64,000 nucleotides of DNA, from NCBI RefSeq assembly GCF_000831645.3, contig NZ_CP012559.1, positions 1,240,001-1,304,000 of the forward strand, given 5' to 3'. Below the pieces are notes generated by a model. It was given only the letters and a program-made list of their open reading frames with translations. It was not told where the DNA came from and did no database searches. This DNA comes from Companilactobacillus heilongjiangensis (GTDB lineage: Bacteria; Bacillota; Bacilli; Lactobacillales; Lactobacillaceae). This document shows, in pieces, positions 24,583 to 32,537 of the stretch (position 1 is the stretch's first letter; each line of letters opens with the position of its first letter). A program made the position numbers and the translations under genes.

Positions 24583-27013
24583 TAAAAGTATATTCACCTT
24601 CAAAAATATTTTTAAATGGGTTGCGTCAATCGCCGCAGTTTTAATTGGAATATTTTTGTTCATCTTCGTATACTATGCCTTCAGAGCTCCAGCAGTCAGT
24701 CAGGAAAATCTTCAAAGTGGTGGCTCTTCAACCATTGTTGATTCCTCCGGTAAGACGATTGCTTCACTAGGAGACAATAAAAGAAATTACGCAACAATTG
24801 ATAAAGTTCCTCAAACAATGCAAGATGCCGTAGTTTCGATTGAAGATAAAAACTTCTACAATGAACCACTTGGAGTCGATCCAATCAGAATTGCTAAATC
24901 AGCCTTCAACAATGTTACTAAAGGAACGTTGCAAGGTGGTAGTACCTTAACCCAGCAACTGATTAAGCTGACCGTCTTCTCGACTGATACCAAAGATCAA
25001 ACCTTTAAACGTAAAATGCAAGAAGCTTGGCTGGCCATGCGTGTCAGTCAAAAGTTCTCTAAGCAACAAATTTTGGAATTTTACATTAATAAGGTCTATC
25101 TAAATAACGGTATATACGGTATGGAAACTGGAGCTAAATACTATTATGGCAAAACTTTGAAACAACTAACTTTACCAGAAATGGCACTTTTAGCTGGTTT
25201 GCCAAATGCTCCAAGTAATTACGATCCGTATACTCACCCTACCGAGGCCAAGCAAAGACGTGATCTCGTCATCAATGCTATGTACGATAACAATAAGATT
25301 ACCAAAGCTCAGGCTGATGAAGCCATCAATACGCCAATCAGCAGTGGTTTGCAACCTTATAAGAAAGTAAGCAACAGCAATAATAACAAACGTATTATTT
25401 CTGACCCTTACATCAAGGAAGCCATTACTGAAGTTAAGAAGAAAGGCTTTGATCCATATCGAGACAATTTAAAGATTACTGTCAATATGGATTACGATGC
25501 CCAAAGAAAACTTTACAACATCGTTAACTCTGCTAATTACGTTCAGTTCCCTGATTCTAAGATGCAAGTCGGAGCTTCAATCGTCAACCCTAACAATGGT
25601 AAAGTCGTTGCCATGGTCGGTGGTCGTAACTTAGGCGATATTCAATTTGGTTTGAACCGAGCTGTTCAGACTGGCCGTAGCAACGGTTCAACTATGAAAC
25701 CTATTTTGGACTACGCTCCAGCAATCGAATATCTTAACTGGTCAACGTTCCATCAAGTTGATGATTCCGAATACACTTACCCTGGTACCGATATTCAGTT
25801 GAAGGACTGGGATGAACAATATGAGGGTGAAATGAGTATGAGAAAAGCGCTTGTTAACTCTCGTAATGTTCCTGCTATCAGAACTTTATCAGCAGTTGGC
25901 TTTACCCAAGCTAAAACGTTTGCTAAAAAGCTTGGCATTACCATCGGTAGTGACGAAGGATTATCAGCCGGTATCGGTAGTAAAGTTTCTTCACTTCAGG
26001 GAGCTTCTGCTTATGCAGCTTTCTCTAATGGTGGAACTTATTACAAACCATACTATGTTTCAAAAATTGAGACAGCTGATGGCTTAGTTCACAACTACAG
26101 CAAGTCTGGTACTGAAGCAATGAAGGATTCAACAGCTTACATGATCACCGATATGCTCAAGGGTGTGCCTTCATCTTACGCTACCTACGCCAACATCTCG
26201 GGACTACATCAAGCTGGTAAGACTGGTACAACTAACTATTCTAATGAAGCTATTGCAACAAATGCTGCTTTAAGCGGTACAGCAATGGATTCATGGTATA
26301 ACGGTTATACAAAGAATTACTCAATGAGTGTTTGGACGGGTTATGATTCACCTAACCAAAGTGGTATTTCATCAACCTACCAATCAGTTGCTGGTAAGAT
26401 TTACAAAGCTGAAATGAGCTACTTGGCAAATCAAACTAACAGCAATCCTAACTGGAAGAAACCTAGTTCAGTTGTGTCTGCGATGATCAAGACTTCAAGT
26501 ACAACTACACCAATTGTAGCTTCTCCAAGTTCTAGCTCATCATCATACACAAGAGAATTATTTGTTAAGGGACACGCTCCATATGACCCTTATAAAGACT
26601 CTGATTACAGCACAAGCAGTGCTTCTAGCTCAAGCACTAACCAAGTAACAACTAGTCGCCCATCAAGTAGCAGTTCCGAATCTAGCGATGAGGAAAATGA
26701 CACTACTTCCGATAGCAACAGTGAAACTGGTACTGGTTCAGACAAGGATAATTCAACTGACAGTAATTCCACGACTTCAGATAATAACTCAACAACTAAT
26801 AACAACAATAATACCGGTTCAAACGACAGCAATGGCGGTACCACTTCAAATAACAATAATGGTGGTACTTCGACCGGCAATAACAATAGTAACGGTGGCG
26901 GTACAACTACTGGCGATTCTAACGGCGGTGGCACATCCACTGGTGGAACTGGCAACACCGGCAGTACAACTAACAGTGGAGCCAGCACTAACGGTTCCTC
27001 AGCTACTGAATAA
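24575..27013 (+). CDS. Class A penicillin-binding protein (PBP1A)
   Basis: 812 residues: short cytoplasmic N-terminus, one membrane helix (~13-35), GT51 glycosyltransferase (~65-240; EDKNFYNEPLG, GGSTLTQQLIK) and transpeptidase (~310-620) with SxxK in GSTMKPIL, SRN in NSRNVPAI and KTG in AGKTGTTN. The last ~150 residues are low-complexity Ser/Thr/Asn/Gly. It polymerises and cross-links peptidoglycan. ATG 24575 follows AAGGAG and lies inside the recU end. Long open frames on the opposite strand of the tail are composition artefacts. Confidence 0.95.
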   Translation: MNNKSIFTFKNIFKWVASIAAVLIGIFLFIFVYYAFRAPAVSQENLQSGGSSTIVDSSGKTIASLGDNKRNYATIDKVPQTMQDAVVSIEDKNFYNEPLGVDPIRIAKSAFNNVTKGTLQGGSTLTQQLIKLTVFSTDTKDQTFKRKMQEAWLAMRVSQKFSKQQILEFYINKVYLNNGIYGMETGAKYYYGKTLKQLTLPEMALLAGLPNAPSNYDPYTHPTEAKQRRDLVINAMYDNNKITKAQADEAINTPISSGLQPYKKVSNSNNNKRIISDPYIKEAITEVKKKGFDPYRDNLKITVNMDYDAQRKLYNIVNSANYVQFPDSKMQVGASIVNPNNGKVVAMVGGRNLGDIQFGLNRAVQTGRSNGSTMKPILDYAPAIEYLNWSTFHQVDDSEYTYPGTDIQLKDWDEQYEGEMSMRKALVNSRNVPAIRTLSAVGFTQAKTFAKKLGITIGSDEGLSAGIGSKVSSLQGASAYAAFSNGGTYYKPYYVSKIETADGLVHNYSKSGTEAMKDSTAYMITDMLKGVPSSYATYANISGLHQAGKTGTTNYSNEAIATNAALSGTAMDSWYNGYTKNYSMSVWTGYDSPNQSGISSTYQSVAGKIYKAEMSYLANQTNSNPNWKKPSSVVSAMIKTSSTTTPIVASPSSSSSSYTRELFVKGHAPYDPYKDSDYSTSSASSSSTNQVTTSRPSSSSSESSDEENDTTSDSNSETGTGSDKDNSTDSNSTTSDNNSTTNNNNNTGSNDSNGGTTSNNNNGGTSTGNNNSNGGGTTTGDSNGGGTSTGGTGNTGSTTNSGASTNGSSATE

Positions 27014-27027
27014 ATATGTTTAAGACT

Positions 27028-27076
27028 CAAAAAAAGCACCCTGCAATCCAACTTTGGACTGCAGGGTGCTTTTTTG
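27028..27076. terminator. Strong bidirectional terminator after pbp1A
   Basis: AAAAAAGCACCCTGCA and its complement form a ~20-bp stem with two small irregularities, flanked by A- and T-runs on both sides. It may terminate pbp1A. The nth end at 27144 is about 70 nt away and may use it from the other strand. Confidence 0.85.
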
Positions 27077-27143
27077 ATTTGGTTGGAAAAGAGTTACGTT
27101 CTATCGCATTTCTTGCAAGTGGCAACTACATCCAACACTATTT

Positions 27144-27791
27144 TTATTTATCTTCATTCTCTTTATTTAAACGATCACAGTCCAAAATCAATTGATTAGT
27201 CTCTTTAGCTGGATCGGTCTTCATTGAATACTTGCGACCATATTCAATCATCGTATGGTGTGCTCGATGCAACTCTTCAGGTTCCATAACGCTGACGATT
27301 TTCTTTTCAACTTGGACCGGATTAGCTTTAGCATCGATGAAATGCAGTCGTTTAGAAATGGCCGATACATGTGTATCAACCGCAAAAGTGGACTGACCAA
27401 AAACATCGCTTAAAACGACATTTGCCGTTTTCCGACCCGCTCCAGGTAACTTCATAATTCCAGCACGAGTTTCTGGTACCACATCATTTAACTCTTCATG
27501 GACAATTCGGGCGGTCTCAATGATATTTTTAGCTTTGTTATGGAATAGACCCACGCTCTTGATAATTTGTTCAACATCCGAAATATTGGCATTCATCAAG
27601 TCTTTTGGTTCAGGATATTTTCCAAACAAAATCGGTGTAACTTTATTAACCGAAACATCGGTTGCTTGAGCGCTCAGAATAACCGATACCAAATACTGAA
27701 ATGGAGTTCTTGAATCAAGTGATGGACCAATTGGTCCAATATCTTCTTCCATCTGGTGAATTGCCCAGACAATTTGCTCATCTTTTAACAT
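27144..27791 (-). CDS. nth: Endonuclease III (Nth) without the [4Fe-4S] cysteines
   Basis: 215 residues. The helix-hairpin-helix with the catalytic Lys region (KLPGAGRKTANVVL) and the catalytic Asp in FAVDTHVSAISKRL are intact. The C-terminal four-cysteine cluster motif of canonical EndoIII is absent: the corresponding segment (YSMKTDPAKETNQL) has none, and only one Cys remains near the end. It removes oxidised pyrimidines with AP-lyase activity. It starts 1 nt after the dnaD stop, the usual dnaD-nth pair. Confidence 0.92.
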   Translation of the reverse strand: MLKDEQIVWAIHQMEEDIGPIGPSLDSRTPFQYLVSVILSAQATDVSVNKVTPILFGKYPEPKDLMNANISDVEQIIKSVGLFHNKAKNIIETARIVHEELNDVVPETRAGIMKLPGAGRKTANVVLSDVFGQSTFAVDTHVSAISKRLHFIDAKANPVQVEKKIVSVMEPEELHRAHHTMIEYGRKYSMKTDPAKETNQLILDCDRLNKENEDK

Positions 27792-27792
27792 A

Positions 27793-28416
27793 TTAATATC
27801 CCAGCTTCTTTCGACGTTCTTGTAATTGTTCCGCTGACTTAATATTACTCTTTTCCCAACTAATTAGGATTCGATCCATGTATTTCAATGAATATGCTTG
27901 ATTCAAAACAGCTTCACGCAATGACAAATCTATTAAATCAATACTGTAATGGTCGTCATCAATCCACTGATGAATCTGTTCTTGTTCAATTGGTGACAAT
28001 GGTCGCCCAAATTCGACTTCAATTTTTTTGAACAATTCTTCCGTATCAGACATCAATTTGTCCTTTTGGTTGGATTGTCTTTCCTGACTCAACAAGTTTT
28101 TAATACGGTGAAAGATTGGTGTCAAAGAATAAATATCACGTTGTTGATGATGATCCATGACCGTCTTCAATTCAATGATACCAAGTTTGATCATGCCCTG
28201 AATAACCGCATAGATACTTGTTTCATCCATACCGGTATCATTGGCTAGGTCCTTGGCCATAGGGAAAGTATTTCCTTGTTGGGCGTACATGGACAAAGCC
28301 AAATAGACTACCAAGTCTTTTTCAGTCATACCTAATTTGTGGTAGTTTTTCAAAACTAAATTGTTGATATTAGTGCTGCCACTGTCGACAAAACTATTAA
28401 ATAATTCATCGTTCAT
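27793..28416 (-). CDS. dnaD: DnaD-domain replication initiation protein
   Basis: 207 residues. A winged-helix N-terminal domain (~30-100) is followed by a C-terminal DnaD/DnaB2 domain (~130-195) with the FGRPLSPIEQEQIHQWIDDD and AVLNQAYSLKYMDRIL patterns. It helps load the replicative helicase with DnaA, DnaB and DnaI in low-GC Firmicutes. It is co-transcribed with nth. Confidence 0.92.
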   Translation of the reverse strand: MNDELFNSFVDSGSTNINNLVLKNYHKLGMTEKDLVVYLALSMYAQQGNTFPMAKDLANDTGMDETSIYAVIQGMIKLGIIELKTVMDHHQQRDIYSLTPIFHRIKNLLSQERQSNQKDKLMSDTEELFKKIEVEFGRPLSPIEQEQIHQWIDDDHYSIDLIDLSLREAVLNQAYSLKYMDRILISWEKSNIKSAEQLQERRKKLGY

Positions 28417-28436
28417 ATTATTTACTCCAGTGAATA

Positions 28437-28475
28437 AAAAAAGCCCGAGAACACAATTAATCTCGACTCTTTTTT
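28437..28475. terminator. Terminator hairpin upstream of dnaD
   Basis: CCGAGA...TCTCG with an A-run on one side and a T-run on the other, directly before the dnaD start. It probably ends transcription arriving from upstream on the minus strand, or acts as an attenuator. Confidence 0.65.
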
Positions 28476-28493
28476 AAGAAAATTTTTATTATG

Positions 28494-28537
28494 CCACCTC
28501 CGGTTGACAACAATTTTCACTGCTATCAACCTCCGGC
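28494..28537 (-). repeat. Relic of the structured repeat, outer stem only (copy M)
   Basis: 44 bp. On the minus strand GCC-GGA-GGTTGA and TCAACC-GGA-GGT keep the P1 terminus with its GGA/GGA internal loop. A loop with AGCAGTGAAAA matches the conserved P1-P2 linker. All inner hairpins are gone. Confidence 0.6.
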
Positions 28538-28640
28538 TAGGGTAATTGTAACTCTAGAGTTTTTGGCTCAAATTACTTTTATCAAATGATTATTTATTTA
28601 ATCTATATAATATTTAAAATTTACCGCAGCCGACAAAAGA

Positions 28641-28820
28641 GTCGGAAGAGCTGAAAGGTATTAACATGCAGTGAAAGTGGCGTTATGGCTTTAGCCATTA
28701 CACCACCGGGCGAGTTTGGATACTTGCGGTTTTTGCAAGCATTCAAACCGAGGTTCGAGACCGCACTATGGCTCGGACCGGTCCGCACAGCAGGTTAATA
28801 CCTTTCAGCTCTGGAGACGG
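28641..28820 (+). repeat. Structured dispersed repeat, copy E (good reference copy)
   Basis: 180 bp. P1 is GTC-GGA-AGAGCTGAAAGGTATTAAC with the partner GTTAATACC...CAGCTCT-GGA-GAC. P2 is GTGG...ATGGC-TTTA-GCCAT...CCAC, P3 CGGGC/GTCCG, P4 TTTGGATACTTGC with GCAAGCATTCAAA, P5 GGTTCGAG/CTCGGACC. It lies between the ypmB-like gene and dnaD. Confidence 0.9.
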
Positions 28821-28825
28821 AAAAC

Positions 28826-29305
28826 CTAAATATTATTGATAATTTGTAAACTCTTCCCTGTTCTGAAATCGATCAAGTTATATCCAACACTACCATTCTT
28901 CTTTTGGAATGCTACTTCCCACGTTGGCTTATTTTTATATAAACCAAGATTGATGTGGAGAATCTTTTTAGCACCATAGTTTGAAGCGACGGTATCAACA
29001 ACTGTTTGACGAACGGGAGCGTTATTTTTGTTAAAGATTTCTGTTTTACCACTCTTGGCATTGATGATGATATAGCGATACTTTTGACCTTTGGTTAAGC
29101 CACCTACGGAATAATATTGCTTTTCTCGCGTATAGTTACCGAAATAATCTGGTTGAACAATACCCGCTTTTTCTTTAGCAATGTCATTAGCTTGCGACTT
29201 TGCACTCGAATATGGTGCAAAAGAAAGGTTCAAATAAGTTAAGGCCGAGACCACTGCCAATGCAATCAGAGATAAAGTCAATAAGATTTTTGTACTTCTA
29301 TTCAT
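28826..29305 (-). CDS. YpmB-like secreted/membrane-anchored protein (DUF5590)
   Basis: 159 residues: an N-terminal membrane anchor (~8-28), then two repeats of a PepSY-like fold typical of DUF5590/YpmB. Start at ATG 29305 after AAGGA. The gene downstream of dinG in many bacilli and lactobacilli is ypmB, which fits. Function is unknown. The expected asnS is not present between it and dnaD; structured repeats lie there instead. Confidence 0.8.
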   Translation of the reverse strand: MNRSTKILLTLSLIALAVVSALTYLNLSFAPYSSAKSQANDIAKEKAGIVQPDYFGNYTREKQYYSVGGLTKGQKYRYIIINAKSGKTEIFNKNNAPVRQTVVDTVASNYGAKKILHINLGLYKNKPTWEVAFQKKNGSVGYNLIDFRTGKSLQIINNI

Positions 29306-29464
29306 AATACGTCCTTTTTTAAATAACAAAGATATTAATAACGCACAGTGCATGTTAAATATGCAAGCACTTCCGACTAATAATGGAAAAAATTCCGTGC
29401 ATTAAAACAAATTATCGGGAAAAGCAATTGAATACTTTTACATTCAATTATTACTGATTACTCA

Positions 29465-29656
29465 GTCGGAAGAGCTGGGAAATATTTGTGTGCCGTGGTA
29501 GTGGTATAAGTACGGGAGAAATTTCCCGTACTTATACCACCGGGCGTGTTTGAAGACTCGACGAACTGTGTCGAGTCTTCAAACCGAGGTTCGAGACCGT
29601 ACTTTGGCTCGGACCGGTCCGCACAGCTTGTGAATATTTCCCAGCTCTGTAGACGG
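29465..29656 (+). repeat. Structured dispersed repeat, copy F (replaced P2 arm)
   Basis: 192 bp. P1, P3 (CGGGC/GTCCG) and P5 are as in copy E. P2 has an unrelated longer stem, GGTATAAGTACGGGA paired with its complement, but keeps the basal GTGG/CCAC region. P4 is TTTGAAGACTCGAC with GTCGAGTCTTCAAA. The left half of P1 and ~35 nt of left flank match copy D. Confidence 0.9.
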
Positions 29657-29700
29657 AATATTTAACTAGCACTACACGTTACATTCTAGCAATATTTTAC

Positions 29701-32520
29701 CTAATTCAAAAATTCATTTATATCTTTTTTAATTAAATCCATATCCTCATTGATTATTGGTAACCCTTTTGGCAATGAATCTAAAATCATTTTACCGTAG
29801 CTCTTCGTCAAAATTCGATTATCTAGCAATAGAATGACACCACGATCTGTCGGTGTTCGAATCAATCTACCTAATCCTTGACGCAATTGTAAAATGGCGT
29901 TTGGCAAAGAGTCCACTTTAAAGACGTTCATATCTTGTTGTTTAAGAATATCTTGTTTAATCTTCACATCTGGTTGTTCAGGAGATTCGAATGGAATTCT
30001 TGTTACAATCAAAATTTCGAGAACTTTCTTAGGAAAATCGACACCTTCCCAGAAGGAATTGGCACCTAATAACACGGAACGTTGACCAATCGCAAAGCGC
30101 TTCTTGATCTTCTCATTCGAACCAGTTACGCCTTGGGCCAAAATTTCCCACTTCTCTTTGACATCAGTACCCATCAAACGCTCGTAGACTTTGCTCAACG
30201 TGTTCAATGAGTTGAAAAGAATCATCGTTTGATGGTCGAGATTATCTAGCACATCAACGATATAACTTGTCACCATGTCAAAGTAGGCATCGCTTGAAAG
30301 TGACTGGATATCTGGCAAATCAGCTGGCAAATAAATCTTACTATTCTTCGAAATACTATTGGTATCAGGCAGAATTACCATTTGATTAATCTGATTCTGA
30401 TTGAGCTGCGTATCCAAGATAAAGTGTGAGAAATCCTTTTGAACGGTAATAGCCGCCCCAATCGCAAAAATCTGACTGAATCGATCGGTCGTTTCCGCAA
30501 TTAAATCGTGAATGTCATACTGTCTCCAGCTAATCTTCAACGTCTTAGGATCATAATAATCACGCATATCCAGTTGAACACCAAATTTATTGTCATCGCC
30601 TTGAAGTGCTTGCAATAGTTCATCCAAGTTCTTCAAAACAGTTTCTAACTTAGAATTTTCAATCGTTAAATTAGAAATAACCTTTGATAACTCAACGGAA
30701 ATAAAGTTCTTTTGGAAATTATATTGATCGAATAATGTCTCAACACGGTTAGAAATCAACGACAACTCAACAATCAAATCTGACAACAATTCAATCATTT
30801 CAGCATTTTTCTTACCAAACTCGTTGCTGCTATCGAGAATTGAAACGAAGTTCTCACGGTCCTTGAATCGAACCTTGTTACGAACGTAGTTGCCAAATAT
30901 ATTGTATTCAAGACGTTCCATCAGTTCATCAACGGCTTGGAAATGAGTCTCCATATTTTGGAGATCTTGATAATTCCAAAGTTGAGTCGTCACCTCGGTA
31001 AAGGCATAACGTAATGTAACTCGATTTTGATACAAAATATCACTGATTTTCTTGACGTATTCATTCATTTGCAAGAAATCAATTGTTGGTGAACTGGCAT
31101 CCCGCAAGCCACTGGCAAAGTGATTAGCTTCATCAATAACCAAGTAAGAATTGCCACCCCAGAATTGACTGTCCAAATGACGTGCTAAGAAAGCCTGATT
31201 GGTAACTAAGATCTTTGACTCCAAGTAACGGTTCTGTTGATACATCCAGAAATCATCATTGCTAAAAATCGTATTTTCTTTTGGCTCACCACGATGACGA
31301 ATAATACTGAACAGCGGACTGTTGTAGTTAGTCAAATGTAACTCGCTCAAGTCCCCTGTTGTCGTCATAGTCAACCAAACGATAATCTTCATCTTCAAAA
31401 TAGCCGTGTGGCTGTGCAGACGATAATTATCCAATGCCTCAAAGAATCTGTCTAAATCGATAAAGTTATAGCTGCTTTTGACAATTTCAGCATGATAATT
31501 ATTGTTCGTTACTTGATTCAACAATGGAATTGACTGTTCCAGAATTTGTTGCTGCAAGACTTTGGTAGTTGTCGCAACGACAAGTTTTTGATCATTATTG
31601 ACCAAATAAGACAATGGCAATAAGTAACCCAAAGTCTTACCGGCACCAGTTGGCGCTTCAATCAAATTCCATTTTTTGACTTTGTCGCGATGTTGGCTTG
31701 TCTTATAAATGTTATCCATCAATTTAGATTGATTTACTCGATAATCCAAAACGCCGTCTAATAGTTCCTTTTTGGCTTCACGTGTTAAAGGATATTTAGT
31801 CGAATGATCAATTTGTTCACTGACGTGGTAATCCTTTTTGCGTAAAATCAAGCCATTTTTTTCAAACAGATAAGCCGGTAAAACTTCTGTCCGAGCTGTC
31901 TGTTCCCGTTCTTCCAAAATAGTTTTAAAAACTAAATTAGTTTCACGGATTGTATTCTTACCAAACTTAGTTAACATTCGTAACGTTTCCAACGGCAATT
32001 GTTGAATCCGTTTCAAAATGATTAAGAATAATTCAGCAGTTACATGGGCATCACTGTTGGCACTGTGCGGATTTTTATGCTCAATGCTTAAATAATGCGT
32101 TAAATCTTGTAACTTATAACTGCTGATTGTTGGGAAAAGAATCTGCGCTAATTCAACAGTATCGATAGCTTTGATATTCAGTTGATTCATTCCGATACGT
32201 TTAAGTTCTCGATTTAAAAAGGTCAAATCAAAATTCACGTTATGTGCAATAAAAACTCGATTTTTTAAAAGTTTAAAAATATCAGGTGCAACTTCTTCAA
32301 ATGTTGGTGAATCCTTAACATCGTCATCACTCAAGCCGGTTAAAGCTGTGATACGACCAGGAATTGGTACCTTGGGATTGATCTTTTGATCATAAATATG
32401 TGTAATTTCACCATCTTCGATAAGGGCACAGCCGAATTGAATTATACGCCCGTTGTCGTGCCAATTAGAATTGGTCGTCTCTAAATCAACAACAGCGTAA
32501 GAATTTTTCAAATCATTCAC
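29701..32520 (-). CDS. dinG: DinG-family helicase with N-terminal 3'-5' exonuclease domain
   Basis: 939 residues: a DnaQ-like exonuclease (~1-180; AVVDLETT, HNVNFD, SANSDAH) fused to an XPD/DinG superfamily 2 helicase (Walker A in APTGAGKTLGY, DEAH-type VIDEANHFA, motif VI GLGRLIRT). This is the Firmicutes DinG arrangement; S. aureus DinG acts as a 3'-5' exonuclease. GAGAGG lies close to the ATG, and a TTG three codons in is an alternative start. The usual dinG-ypmB order follows, with repeat copy F between. Confidence 0.92.
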   Translation of the reverse strand: MNDLKNSYAVVDLETTNSNWHDNGRIIQFGCALIEDGEITHIYDQKINPKVPIPGRITALTGLSDDDVKDSPTFEEVAPDIFKLLKNRVFIAHNVNFDLTFLNRELKRIGMNQLNIKAIDTVELAQILFPTISSYKLQDLTHYLSIEHKNPHSANSDAHVTAELFLIILKRIQQLPLETLRMLTKFGKNTIRETNLVFKTILEEREQTARTEVLPAYLFEKNGLILRKKDYHVSEQIDHSTKYPLTREAKKELLDGVLDYRVNQSKLMDNIYKTSQHRDKVKKWNLIEAPTGAGKTLGYLLPLSYLVNNDQKLVVATTTKVLQQQILEQSIPLLNQVTNNNYHAEIVKSSYNFIDLDRFFEALDNYRLHSHTAILKMKIIVWLTMTTTGDLSELHLTNYNSPLFSIIRHRGEPKENTIFSNDDFWMYQQNRYLESKILVTNQAFLARHLDSQFWGGNSYLVIDEANHFASGLRDASSPTIDFLQMNEYVKKISDILYQNRVTLRYAFTEVTTQLWNYQDLQNMETHFQAVDELMERLEYNIFGNYVRNKVRFKDRENFVSILDSSNEFGKKNAEMIELLSDLIVELSLISNRVETLFDQYNFQKNFISVELSKVISNLTIENSKLETVLKNLDELLQALQGDDNKFGVQLDMRDYYDPKTLKISWRQYDIHDLIAETTDRFSQIFAIGAAITVQKDFSHFILDTQLNQNQINQMVILPDTNSISKNSKIYLPADLPDIQSLSSDAYFDMVTSYIVDVLDNLDHQTMILFNSLNTLSKVYERLMGTDVKEKWEILAQGVTGSNEKIKKRFAIGQRSVLLGANSFWEGVDFPKKVLEILIVTRIPFESPEQPDVKIKQDILKQQDMNVFKVDSLPNAILQLRQGLGRLIRTPTDRGVILLLDNRILTKSYGKMILDSLPKGLPIINEDMDLIKKDINEFLN

Positions 32521-32537
32521 CTCTCATCTTTTGTTTT

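Noticed and set aside
26605-27051. 148-residue minus-strand open frame opposite the PBP1A tail
   Set aside because: It is the antisense of a Ser/Thr/Asn/Gly-rich tail, giving Val/Leu/Pro-rich nonsense with no ribosome site. The same applies to the 111-residue frame on the plus strand there.
28741-28790. GAGGTTCGAGACC in the repeats as a tRNA T-arm
   Set aside because: It resembles a T-arm sequence, but there is no acceptor stem, D-arm or anticodon arm, and the bases pair with CTCGGACC to form P5. It varies by paired changes (GACTTGAG) that destroy the T-loop match.
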